The notes below the pieces were generated by a model. It did no database searches, was not told the origin of the DNA, and worked only from the letters and a program-made list of their open reading frames with translations. A stretch of 64,000 nt of DNA from contig NZ_AUFT01000020.1 of the NCBI RefSeq assembly GCF_000426645.1, forward strand, positions 1 to 64,000, read 5' to 3'. Each line of letters begins with the position of its first letter. Position 1 is the stretch's first letter. Position numbers and translations under genes: made by a program. The DNA is from Nakamurella lactea DSM 19367. GTDB taxonomy: Bacteria; Actinomycetota; Actinomycetes; Mycobacteriales; Nakamurellaceae. Below, in pieces: positions 29,405 through 37,497 of this stretch.

Positions 29405-30979
29405 ATGGACAACCGGATCGTCGTCGTCGGCGGCGGGCACAACGGCCTGGTCGCGGCGATCTTGGCCGCCGATGCCGGCTACCGGGTGACGCTGTTGGAA
29501 CGCAGCGACCACGTCGGTGGCGCCTCGATCGGCTCGGCAGTGTTCGCCGGCCACGACGTGCGGCTCTCCCGCTACTCCTACCTGGTGTCGTTGTTCCCGG
29601 ACGAGTTGGCCAGGCGGCTGGGCATCGAGCTGGCGCTGAAGTCGCGGCCGGTGTCCTCCTACACCCCGGTCGAGCGCTCGGGCCGGCCGACCGGCCTGCT
29701 GGTCGAGCGGACCCCTGGCGCCGCCACCGAGGAGTCGTTCCGGGCGGTCACCGGCTCGCACTCCGAGTTCGCCGCCTGGCAGCAGCTGTACGGCGGATTG
29801 GCCGCGATGGCCGCGGTCCTGGCCCCGGCCCTGACCGGGCCGTTGCGGCGCCGGTCGGAGGTTCGTGAACTGGTCACCGCGGCCGCCGGCGGCCAGCTCT
29901 GGGATGACGTATTCGCCGCCCCGATCGGCGAGATGATCACTCGCCGGTTCACCGACGACACCGTCCGCGGGGTGGTGGCGACCGACGCACTGATCGGTAC
30001 CCACACCTCATTGTTCGACGAGAGCCTGTTGGCGAACCGGTGTTTTCTCTACCACCTGATCGGTCGCGGGACCGGGGAGTGGTTGCTGCCGGTCGGCGGG
30101 ATGGGGGCGGTCGCCGACGCACTGGAGGCCAGGGCGCGGGAGGTGGACGTCGACATCCGCTGCGGGGTAGAGGTTGTCGAGGTCGACGAGAGGCCGGGCG
30201 CGGTGACGGTGATCGGTCGCGACGGCGATGGCAACGCGGTGCAGGCGACCGGCTCGCGGCTGCTCGCAGCGGTCGCGCCGGCGGTGATCGACGGCTGGCT
30301 CGGCCGGTCGGCCGAACCGGTCGTCGGTGCCCAGCTGAAGATCAACCTGCTGCTGACGCGGTTGCCCGCCTTGGCCTCCGGTGTGGATCCGGCGACCGCT
30401 TTCGCCGGAACCACCCATCTGCGCGAGGGCTTCGACGAACTGGAGATCGCCTATCGAGCTTCGGCAGCAGGCACCATCCCGGACCCGCTGCCGAGCGAGG
30501 TGTACTGCCACTCCGTCACCGATCCGTCGATCATCGGACCCGGCGAGGCACCCGGTACCGCGACCCTGACGCTGTTCGGTCTGCACGCGCCGGTCGATCT
30601 GTTCCGGGCCGATCCGGCGGCGGCGAAGCAGCAGGCGGCGGCGAGTGCGCTGGCCGCGCTGCAGCAGTACCTGGCAGAACCGCTGGAGGAGTGCGTGGCG
30701 GTCGACACCAACGGGCAGCCCTGCATCGAGGTGGCATCGCCGCTCGACGTGCAGGGGAGCGTCGGGATGCCGGGCGGCAACATCTTCCACGGCGACCTGT
30801 CCTGGCCCTTCGCCGCCGATGACGAGGACCTCGACTCGCCGGCCCGTCGGTACGGGGTCGAGGTGCCGGGGAGCGAGCGGATCCTGTTGGCAGGCGCCGG
30901 ATCCCGCCGCGGCGGCGGCGTCTCCGGGCTCGGCGGCGCTGCCGCGGTCGACGCGTTGTTGGCCACCACCCGCCCGTAG
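29405..30979 (+). CDS. FAD-dependent oxidoreductase, phytoene-desaturase/PYROXD2-like
   Basis: A 524-aa flavoprotein. The N-terminal Rossmann fold IVVVGGGHNGLVAAILAADA with VTLLERSDHVGGAS is the FAD-binding motif of the phytoene-desaturase/amine-oxidase superfamily. GTGEWLLPVGGMGAVADAL near residue 215 and the C-terminal ILLAGAGSRRGGGVSGLGG, the second FAD contact, match the PYROXD2-like 'NAD(P)/FAD oxidoreductase' group. No carotenoid synthesis genes are near, so carotenoid activity is not supported. It follows the luciferase-like gene closely. Its TAG stop lies within the first unit of a 25-bp tandem repeat. Confidence 0.85.
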   Translation: MDNRIVVVGGGHNGLVAAILAADAGYRVTLLERSDHVGGASIGSAVFAGHDVRLSRYSYLVSLFPDELARRLGIELALKSRPVSSYTPVERSGRPTGLLVERTPGAATEESFRAVTGSHSEFAAWQQLYGGLAAMAAVLAPALTGPLRRRSEVRELVTAAAGGQLWDDVFAAPIGEMITRRFTDDTVRGVVATDALIGTHTSLFDESLLANRCFLYHLIGRGTGEWLLPVGGMGAVADALEARAREVDVDIRCGVEVVEVDERPGAVTVIGRDGDGNAVQATGSRLLAAVAPAVIDGWLGRSAEPVVGAQLKINLLLTRLPALASGVDPATAFAGTTHLREGFDELEIAYRASAAGTIPDPLPSEVYCHSVTDPSIIGPGEAPGTATLTLFGLHAPVDLFRADPAAAKQQAAASALAALQQYLAEPLEECVAVDTNGQPCIEVASPLDVQGSVGMPGGNIFHGDLSWPFAADDEDLDSPARRYGVEVPGSERILLAGAGSRRGGGVSGLGGAAAVDALLATTRP

Positions 30980-31095
30980 CGTGGTTGTCCCGCCCCGCCC
31001 GTAGCGTGGTTGTCCCGCCCCGCCCGTAGCGTGGTTGTCCCGCCCCAGCCGTAGCGTGGTTGTCCCGCCCCGCCCGTAGCGTGGTTGTCCCGCCA
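30971..31095. repeat. Five tandem 25-bp units starting inside the oxidoreductase gene
   Basis: Five head-to-tail copies start at 30971, 30996, 31021, 31046 and 31071. Each contains GTAGCGTGGTTGTCCCGCC. Only two positions vary: unit 4 begins CAGCC instead of CGCCC, and unit 5 ends in A. The first unit encodes the last codons and stop of the FAD oxidoreductase. There are no spacers, so it is a minisatellite rather than CRISPR. The core is shared with one arm of the 54.7-kb hairpin. Confidence 0.95.
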
Positions 31096-31544
31096 GTGTG
31101 GAGTGTTTCAGCCTTGGCTGATGTGTCCGTCGACGTCAACGACCAGTGGCATCGGCTCGGTGACGCGATCCCTGCCGTTGATCCGGGAGACACCGATCGC
31201 GCGGTACCTTCCCGGGTTGAGGCGCGGGTTCGATCCTGGTGCATGCGCGCGCCGTCGGCGGCAGAAACCCATCCACTGGGGGGCGGCAGGCCGCTCATCC
31301 CCGCGCCGTGCTGCCAAACGACGACATCTTCTCCTGTCGTCTCGCCCGTGTCGTACACCCGGTGGGCGTCGACGTCCGACAGCGACTCACATTTCAGCCC
31401 GACGATGCCGCGCTGCAGCTCGAACCAGCCGAGTAGTTGGGTGCGTTCGTCGGCGTCGAAGGCTGGGCGGTGGCGTTCGCTGGTCATGGCGGCAGGCCAA
31501 TTGGCGAGCGGCCGGACGTCAGGGGAGTTCGTCGGTCGGCTGCG
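30980..31544. other. Non-coding, degenerate region between two genes
   Basis: After the 25-bp repeats, about 450 bp hold no intact gene. The right part carries a DinB-like N-terminal fragment on the minus strand (31359-31487). To its left another minus-strand frame ends HISQG-stop near 31108, with EPMPLVVDVDG just before it; this could be a scrap of a different gene, but I cannot identify it. The region looks like a decayed gene remnant. Confidence 0.5.
31359..31487 (-). pseudogene. DinB/DUF664-like N-terminal fragment
   Basis: The first 43 codons (MTSERHRPAFDADERTQLLG, then WFELQRGIVGLKCESLSD and VDAHR) resemble the N terminus of actinobacterial DinB/DUF664 metal-binding four-helix proteins. 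Those usually continue past KCEGLSD with further helices and metal-binding His residues. Here the homology-like pattern stops after DAHR and the frame runs into unrelated, Arg/Ser-rich sequence and then the repeat array. No ribosome site is seen. It is interpreted as a truncated remnant; the family assignment rests on the short motif only. Confidence 0.5.
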
Positions 31545-33194
31545 TCAGCCCAGGCCGAGCTCCTTGGTGCTCTGCTCCCTCATCTCCACCTTGCGGATCT
31601 TGCCGGAGATCGTCATCGGGAACTCGTCGACAATCTGCACGTACTTCGGGATCTTGTACCGGGCGAGCTTGCCGGTGGCGAACTCGACAACCGCGGCGGC
31701 GGTCAGAGGTGTTGCCCCGTCACGCATCTGGATCCAGGCGCAGAGTTCCTCGCCGTAGACCTGGTCAGGAACGCCGATCACCTGGGCGTCCTTGATATCC
31801 GGGTGGGTGTAGAGGAACTCCTCGATCTCCCTCGGATAGATGTTCTCGCCGCCGCGAATCACCATGTCCTTGATCCGACCGGTGATCTGCACGTAGCCGT
31901 CGTCGGCCATCACCGCCAGGTCGCCCGTCCGCATCCAGCCGTCGACCAGCACTTCGTCGGTCTTGTCCTGCTGCTCCCAGTAGCCGAGCATCACCGAGTA
32001 GCCCTTGGTGCAGAACTCGCCGGTGACCCCGCGCGGCACCGTCTGGCCCGACACCGGGTCGATGATCTTGATCTCCAGGTGCGGTCCGACCCGGCCGACG
32101 GTGTTCACCTTGTGCTCGAAGGTGTCGTCGGTGCGGGTCTGCATGGACACCGGGGAGGTTTCCGTCATCCCGTAGGCGATGGTCATCTCGTCGATGCCGG
32201 CCGCCATCACCTTCTTCATCACCTCGGCCGGACAGGGCGAGCCGGCCATGATTCCGGTCCGCACACTCGACAGGTCGTAGGCCGCGAAGTCGGCCAACGC
32301 CCACTCGGCGATGAACATCGTCGGCACGCCGTACAGCGACGTGCACTTCTCGACAGAGGTAGCCCGCAGGGTGGCCGCGGGATCGAATGCGGGTGCCGGG
32401 ATCACCATCGCCGCGCCGTGACTGGTGGCCGCGAGGTTCGCCATCACCATGCCGAAGCAGTGGTAGAAGGGCACCGGAATGCAGATCCGGTCGGCCTCGG
32501 TATAGCGGCAGATTTCGCCGACCAGGAAGCCGTTGTTCAGGATGTTGCGGTGCGAGAGAGTGGCGCCCTTGGGAAAGCCGGTGGTGCCGGAGGTGTACTG
32601 GATGTTGATCGCATCGGTTGGCGACAACTGCGACTGGATGGCGGCTACCTGCTCGTCTGTTGCCTGATCGGCCTTGTCCAGCAACGCATCCCAGCTGTCG
32701 CAGGCGATCAGTACCACCTCCCGCAGGGCGGTGCACTCGCCACGGACGTCCTCGATCATCGCCGCGTAGCTGCTGGTCTTGAAACTCTCGGCGGCGACCA
32801 GGTAGCTGATACCGGCCTGTCGGAGGACGAACGCGAGTTCGTGGGTGCGGTACGCCGGGTTGATCGTCACCAGGATCGCGCCGATCTTGGCCGATGCGTA
32901 CTGCACCAGGGTCCACTCGGCGTAGTTCGGCGACCAGATGCCGATCCGGTCGCCGCGCCGCAGACCGGTGGCCAGCAGCGCCCTGGCCAATGCTGCCACC
33001 CGCTCGCCGAACTCGGCGTAGGTCCAACGGATGCCGCGCTGCACGTCGATCAGCGCGTCCCGGTGCCCGAACGCGGCGATGGTCGCGTCGAGGTTGTCCG
33101 GAATCGTTTGCTCGATCAGCGGCGGCGTGTCCTCGCCCTTGGCCCAGGACAGTGCGGCATCAACGGACTGTGCGGCCTGCGGACCTTCGGCCAT
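31545..33194 (-). CDS. Acyl-CoA synthetase (AMP-binding, FadD-like)
   Basis: A 549-aa adenylate-forming enzyme that activates a carboxylic acid via acyl-AMP to acyl-CoA. Core motifs are in order: IQYTSGTTGFPKGATLSH (P-loop-like A3, about residue 190), AYGMTETSP (A5), GWMRTGDLAVM (A7), GRIKDMVIRGGENIYPREIE (A8) and PMTISGKIRKVEMR (A10, catalytic Lys). The ATG follows a GGGAG ribosome site. Length and motifs fit medium/long-chain acid activation; the actual acid is unknown. It is divergent from the PLP-enzyme gene with a 129-bp gap and not obviously linked to it in function. Confidence 0.92.
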   Translation of the reverse strand: MAEGPQAAQSVDAALSWAKGEDTPPLIEQTIPDNLDATIAAFGHRDALIDVQRGIRWTYAEFGERVAALARALLATGLRRGDRIGIWSPNYAEWTLVQYASAKIGAILVTINPAYRTHELAFVLRQAGISYLVAAESFKTSSYAAMIEDVRGECTALREVVLIACDSWDALLDKADQATDEQVAAIQSQLSPTDAINIQYTSGTTGFPKGATLSHRNILNNGFLVGEICRYTEADRICIPVPFYHCFGMVMANLAATSHGAAMVIPAPAFDPAATLRATSVEKCTSLYGVPTMFIAEWALADFAAYDLSSVRTGIMAGSPCPAEVMKKVMAAGIDEMTIAYGMTETSPVSMQTRTDDTFEHKVNTVGRVGPHLEIKIIDPVSGQTVPRGVTGEFCTKGYSVMLGYWEQQDKTDEVLVDGWMRTGDLAVMADDGYVQITGRIKDMVIRGGENIYPREIEEFLYTHPDIKDAQVIGVPDQVYGEELCAWIQMRDGATPLTAAAVVEFATGKLARYKIPKYVQIVDEFPMTISGKIRKVEMREQSTKELGLG

Positions 33195-33323
33195 CGTCGG
33201 CTCCCTTCGCCCGGCAGCCGTCGAGCGAGGCTGCCTGTTCTGCAGGATTCCAGCATGTCCCGTCCGGGCGTCGGACGCAGCCCGGGATGCGTCACCGGCG
33301 GACCGGCGGAGCACAATCGCCGG

Positions 33324-34523
33324 GTGAGCCTCGAGCAGAATCCCCCCAGCCACTCCCTGTCGACCCGCGCAGTGCACACCGCGGCACCTGCCGACGTGCA
33401 GGGCAGGCCGGTGTCGGTACCGATCTACCAGACCACGGTGTACGCACACGACGATCCGGCGCTGCTCACCGACTCGCTGGACAATCCGCGCGGCGCGTTC
33501 GGCTATTCCCGGATGGCGAACCCGACGGTCCGGGCACTGGAGAACGCGGTGGCCGGGCTGGAGGGTGCGGTCGGCGCGGTGGCGACTGCCTCCGGGATGG
33601 CGGCGATTCACACGGCACTGGGCGCCAACCTGCGGGCCGGTGGCCATCTGGTGGTGCAGGATTCGATCTACGGCGGCACCACCGGCCTGCTCAACGACCT
33701 GGCCGCGCGGTGGGACATCCGGATCAGTCAGGTACCGGGCGACGACCCGGTAGCGCTGGCCGCAGCGCTGACTCCGGACACCGCGGCGGTCTACCTGGAG
33801 ACCATCTCCAACCCGGTGACCTCGGTCGCCGACGTCGCCGGAATGTCCGCGGTGGCCCGGGAACGCGGCGTGTTGACGGTGGTGGACAACACCTTTGCCT
33901 CGCCGGTGCTGTGCCGGCCGCTGCAGCTGGGCGCCGACATCGTGCTGCACTCGGCCACGAAGTACCTGGGCGGGCACTCCGACGTGACCGCCGGCCTGGT
34001 CTGCTACGCCGCTGACGACGCCTTCGTCGCCGGCTGGAAGTACGCGGTGGCGACCGGTCCGACGATGGATCCGTTCGGCGCCTGGCTGGTGATCCGTGGC
34101 CTGCAGACCCTGGCGCTGCGGGTGGCGGCGGCCACCGACAACGCCGTGGAACTGGCCGCCCGGTTGGCCGGGCACCCCGGCGTCGGTCGGGTGCACCATC
34201 CGTCCCGGCCCGATCACCCGCAGCACGCGCTGGCCGAACGGATGCTGGACGGCCCGGGCCCGATGCTTGCCTTCGATGTGACGGCCGGTCGGCAGGCGGC
34301 GATGGAGGTGCTCGGCCGGCTCCGTCTGCTGCAGAACGCGCCCTCCCTCGGCGGGGTGGAAACCCTTGCCATGCACCCGGCTTCGACATCGCACCGGCAC
34401 TATGACGCCGCGGCGCTCGAGCAGGCCGGCATCACCGACGGGACCATCCGGATCTCCACCGGCGTCGAGGATGTCGAGGATCTGTGGGCCGACCTGAGCC
34501 AGGCGCTGACCCCAGCCAGGTAG
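33324..34523 (+). CDS. Trans-sulfuration-family PLP enzyme (cystathionine gamma-synthase / methionine gamma-lyase type)
   Basis: A 399-aa fold-type I PLP enzyme of Cys/Met metabolism. The PLP Lys lies in HSATKYLGGHSDVTAGL. Other family marks are VPIYQTTVY, GYSRMANPTVRALE, ATASGMAAIH, DSIYGGTTGLL, YLETISNPV, VVDNTFASPVL and LGGVETLAMHPASTSH near the C terminus. The GTG of SLEQNPPSHSLSTRAVH is the likely start. Sequence does not separate gamma-synthase from gamma-lyase. The stop TAG forms part of a large inverted repeat that probably terminates it and the convergent PucR gene. Confidence 0.88.
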   Translation: MSLEQNPPSHSLSTRAVHTAAPADVQGRPVSVPIYQTTVYAHDDPALLTDSLDNPRGAFGYSRMANPTVRALENAVAGLEGAVGAVATASGMAAIHTALGANLRAGGHLVVQDSIYGGTTGLLNDLAARWDIRISQVPGDDPVALAAALTPDTAAVYLETISNPVTSVADVAGMSAVARERGVLTVVDNTFASPVLCRPLQLGADIVLHSATKYLGGHSDVTAGLVCYAADDAFVAGWKYAVATGPTMDPFGAWLVIRGLQTLALRVAAATDNAVELAARLAGHPGVGRVHHPSRPDHPQHALAERMLDGPGPMLAFDVTAGRQAAMEVLGRLRLLQNAPSLGGVETLAMHPASTSHRHYDAAALEQAGITDGTIRISTGVEDVEDLWADLSQALTPAR

Positions 34524-34582
34524 CGGAATGTTGAAATGACACGCCGTGAGGTTCGCGCTACCTGTTGAACGTTCCGCTACCT
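34518..34582. terminator. Inverted repeat between convergent genes, stop codon inside
   Basis: AGGTAGCGGAATGTT (34518-34532) pairs with AACGTTCCGCTACCT (34568-34582) over 15 bp with one wobble. The 35-base loop carries another CGCTACCT. The TAG of the PLP enzyme gene is in the left arm. It lies before the end of the convergent PucR gene and may terminate both. Confidence 0.65.
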
Positions 34583-34609
34583 CCCGGACAGCGCCTCGGC
34601 CGGTAGAGC

Positions 34610-36193
34610 TCAGCGCCGCCGGCCGATGACGGCGGCCCCGCGCAGCCGCCGCCCGACCAGGGCCAGGTCGATGGCGGTCCGGCGTTCGCGACTGGTCAGG
34701 TCCAGGCCGCCCAACAGCAGCTCGATCTTGCTGAGCCGGCCGTACAGCGACTGTCGGCGAATCCCGAGCCGCTCCGCGGCAACGGTTTTCGACAGTCCCG
34801 AACCCAGATAGGTCTCCAGGGTGCTGACCAATTGGGTGCCGTGGGCGCCGTCGTGGTCGACCAGTGGTCCGAGCTGCTCGTCGATGAACTGCGCCAGGTC
34901 GGGATCGGTGGTGAGCCGGGCGAGCAGGCGGTGCACCCCCAGGTCGGAGGCGAGCAGCGTGCGGATCCCGGTGTCCAGCCGGCGGGCGAGGCGACTCGCC
35001 TCCTGGGCGGCGGGCAGGGCCTGGATCAGCGTGGTCACCTCCCCGGTCGCCGGGCCGGCGCCCGGTGCGGCGGCGACGGCCGTCGCATGTCCGCCACCGA
35101 CACCGCAGAGCCGGGCATCGACCGCATCGGCGAAGCGGACCAGCAGGCCACGCAGGTCAACGCCGGCCTCGCTCGCGCCTGCCACGGCGATCTCGCCGTC
35201 CAGGTCGGCAGTGATGGCGCCGGTCAGCACGGTCGATGCGGCTTGGGCGACAGCCGTGAACACCGACAGCCGACCGGACCCTCCCTCGACCGCCAAATAC
35301 AGCGCGACCACCCGTTGCCCGGCCCTGGGCACCAGGCCGACCGCCGCCGCTCTGGTGGCCAACTCCTCGGATCCGCTGTACCTCCGCTCGGCGATGTCGC
35401 GCAGCAGCCGGCCGGCGGCCTGCTGCCGCACCGGCGCTGTCCGCTCGGTCCTGGCCAGTTCCAGTGAGAGTGCCTGGGCACCGCGGGCCGCCAGTACCGA
35501 CCGCAGCGGCGTCAGTGATCCCTGGATCACCAGGGTGCCCCAGCGGCTGCCGAACAGCTCCACCGCGGCTCGCACCGACTCGTCGGTCGCCGGCCGCCGC
35601 GCCTGCGGGCCCGAGGTGGCGACCACGTGGTCGTCATCGCCGATCAGCAGGGCAGCGCATCCGGCCAGGCCGGAGACGGTGCGCAGGATGCCGGGCAGAC
35701 CGGAGCCGGAGAGCATCGTGTGGGTCAGCGAGCTGGTGATCCGCTCGGTGAGTCGCAGCATCTCGATCTCACCGGTCAGCAGCAGCGGGTGCACTGCCTC
35801 GGTGACCTCGATGAACGGCACCACAGCACGCAGCGCCACCAGGGGCAGGCCGGCCCGCCGCGCCGCGGCGACCAGCGCCGGCGGCGCGGTCGGAAAGGTC
35901 CGGCCGAGCTCGAGCACCAGGGCGGCGATCTGCCGCCCGGCCAATCCGTCGATGTAGTCGCGCTGGGCCCGCTCACCGGTGCCGACCAGCCCCAGCCCGG
36001 TGGTCAGCAGCACCTCTCCACCCTTGAGCAGGGGGGATATCTCGAAGATCTCGGACGTGTGCACCCAGCGGACCTCCCTGGTGTCGAGGTCGTCACCGGC
36101 CAGCACTTCGGGGCGCCCGCGGCGCAGTACCGGGAGGGTGAGCAGCGCGGCGACAGTGAGGGGCACGGCCAACCGTGGCTGTCGGGGTGACAC
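34610..36193 (-). CDS. PucR-family transcriptional regulator
   Basis: A protein of about 527 aa. It starts with the PucR sensory domain (LTVAALLTLPVLRRGRPEVL, then REVRWVHTSEIFEISPLLKG). It ends with the CdaR/PucR-type helix-turn-helix LETYLGSGLSKTVAAERLGI and RRQSLYGRLSKIELLLG. PucR proteins activate purine or nucleobase utilisation genes, and this one is divergent from a BMP-type nucleoside importer followed by cytosine deaminase. The start is uncertain: GTG 36193 leaves 114 bp of promoter space, ATG 36274 would add 27 residues, and GTG 36331 would overlap the divergent gene, so 36193 is preferred. Confidence 0.85.
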   Translation of the reverse strand: MSPRQPRLAVPLTVAALLTLPVLRRGRPEVLAGDDLDTREVRWVHTSEIFEISPLLKGGEVLLTTGLGLVGTGERAQRDYIDGLAGRQIAALVLELGRTFPTAPPALVAAARRAGLPLVALRAVVPFIEVTEAVHPLLLTGEIEMLRLTERITSSLTHTMLSGSGLPGILRTVSGLAGCAALLIGDDDHVVATSGPQARRPATDESVRAAVELFGSRWGTLVIQGSLTPLRSVLAARGAQALSLELARTERTAPVRQQAAGRLLRDIAERRYSGSEELATRAAAVGLVPRAGQRVVALYLAVEGGSGRLSVFTAVAQAASTVLTGAITADLDGEIAVAGASEAGVDLRGLLVRFADAVDARLCGVGGGHATAVAAAPGAGPATGEVTTLIQALPAAQEASRLARRLDTGIRTLLASDLGVHRLLARLTTDPDLAQFIDEQLGPLVDHDGAHGTQLVSTLETYLGSGLSKTVAAERLGIRRQSLYGRLSKIELLLGGLDLTSRERRTAIDLALVGRRLRGAAVIGRRR

Positions 36194-36307
36194 TTCGTCA
36201 AGCCCCGCGGGTCCGGACGCGACGTTTCGTCCCTTCTCGCCGCGCCGTTCGCCGGGTTGGCTGAAGCCCGACATCGTCGGCAACGCAGGCACGGAAGGAC
36301 ATCCGTC

Positions 36308-37495
36308 ATGGTCGTCTCCCCGAATCGTCACACCCGAAGCCGGGCCAGGGTCCGGGTGGTCGCAGCGGCCGCCGTCCTCGGGCTCGCCCTGGCCGCCTGC
36401 GGCGGCAACACCGGCGAGGCGCCGACCTCGGAGGCCGGCGACGGTGCCACCGCGACGGCCGGCGCCACGACGCAGACCGCCGGCAGCGCCGCCGGGCCGT
36501 CGTCCGAAGGTGCCGCCACGGGCGGGTCTTCCGGCCCCGGATCATCGGCCCCGTCCGGCGAGAAGCCGCTGGTGTACGGCGTTTTCGCGACGCCGCTGGA
36601 GGAGCCGTGGGATGGCGCGATCCATGCCGCCCTGCAGGCGGCGGCCGCCGACGGCACCATCGTCTACAAGCACACCGACAACAACGACACGCCGGACAAG
36701 ATGACCCGCACGCTCACTGACGTGATCACCACCGAGAAGCCGGCGATCATCATCGGCGACTCCTTCGCGGCCGAGGACCAGGTGCGCGCGGTGGCCGCGA
36801 AGTACCCGGAGACCCCGTTCGTCTTCGGGTCCGGCGGCAAGACGGTCGATCCGAACTTCTCCATCTTCGACAACTGGTTGCAGGATCCCGCGTTCCTGGC
36901 CGGAATGCTGGCCGGCGGGATGACCAAGTCCAACACCATCGGGGTGGTGGCGGCGATGCCGATTCCCGAGGTCAACCGGATCGTCAACGCCTTCATCGCC
37001 GGGGTCAAGGAATCGAACGACAAGGCGACGGTGAAGGTCACCTTCATCAACTCCTTCTTCGATCCGGCCACCGCGAAGCAGGCTGCCCTGGCCCAGGTCG
37101 CCGCGGGCGTCGACGTGTTGTTCGCCGAACGCGCCGGGGTGATCGAGGCGGCGAAGGAGAAGAACCTGCCGGTGATCGGGATGATGGTCGACCAGAAGAG
37201 CGAGGCACCGAAGAACGTGGTGACGTCGCTGGTCTGGAACATGCGGCCGACGATCGACCACATCGTGCACGAGTACACCAAGACCGGAACGGTGAAAGCC
37301 CAAGATCTGGCGGAGTTCTCGTTCATGAAGAACGGCGGATCGTCGATCGCGCCGATCAACACGGACGTTCCCGGAGGGGTGCCGGACACGGTGAAGTCGG
37401 CGGTGGAGGCCAAGCAGAAGGCGATCGAGGACGGCAGCTTCACCACCCCGGTGAACGAGGAGGCGCCGGCCGGCTCGACCACGGTCGGTGGCTGA
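36308..37495 (+). CDS. BMP-family substrate-binding lipoprotein of a nucleoside ABC importer
   Basis: A 395-aa lipoprotein. The signal VVAAAAVLGLALAAC has lipobox LAAC. A flexible Ser/Gly/Ala/Thr-rich tether (about 35-85) is followed by the BMP (PnrA/Med) periplasmic-binding fold: YGVFATPLEEPWDGAIHAAL, IIIGDSFAAEDQVRAVA, KYPETPFVFGSGG, FLAGMLAGGMTKSNTIGVV and LFAERAGVIEAA. BMP proteins bind purine and other nucleosides. The ATG follows GGAAGGA. It leads an operon with ATPase, two permeases and cytosine deaminase. Confidence 0.92.
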   Translation: MVVSPNRHTRSRARVRVVAAAAVLGLALAACGGNTGEAPTSEAGDGATATAGATTQTAGSAAGPSSEGAATGGSSGPGSSAPSGEKPLVYGVFATPLEEPWDGAIHAALQAAAADGTIVYKHTDNNDTPDKMTRTLTDVITTEKPAIIIGDSFAAEDQVRAVAAKYPETPFVFGSGGKTVDPNFSIFDNWLQDPAFLAGMLAGGMTKSNTIGVVAAMPIPEVNRIVNAFIAGVKESNDKATVKVTFINSFFDPATAKQAALAQVAAGVDVLFAERAGVIEAAKEKNLPVIGMMVDQKSEAPKNVVTSLVWNMRPTIDHIVHEYTKTGTVKAQDLAEFSFMKNGGSSIAPINTDVPGGVPDTVKSAVEAKQKAIEDGSFTTPVNEEAPAGSTTVGG

Positions 37496-37497
37496 CG

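Noticed and set aside
29405-30979. Carotenoid phytoene desaturase (crtI)
   Set aside because: The FAD motifs fit the superfamily, but no other carotenoid genes are nearby and the pattern is closer to PYROXD2-like oxidoreductases.
30971-31095. CRISPR-like regular repeats
   Set aside because: The five 25-bp units are directly abutting with no spacers, and no cas genes are present; it is a tandem minisatellite.
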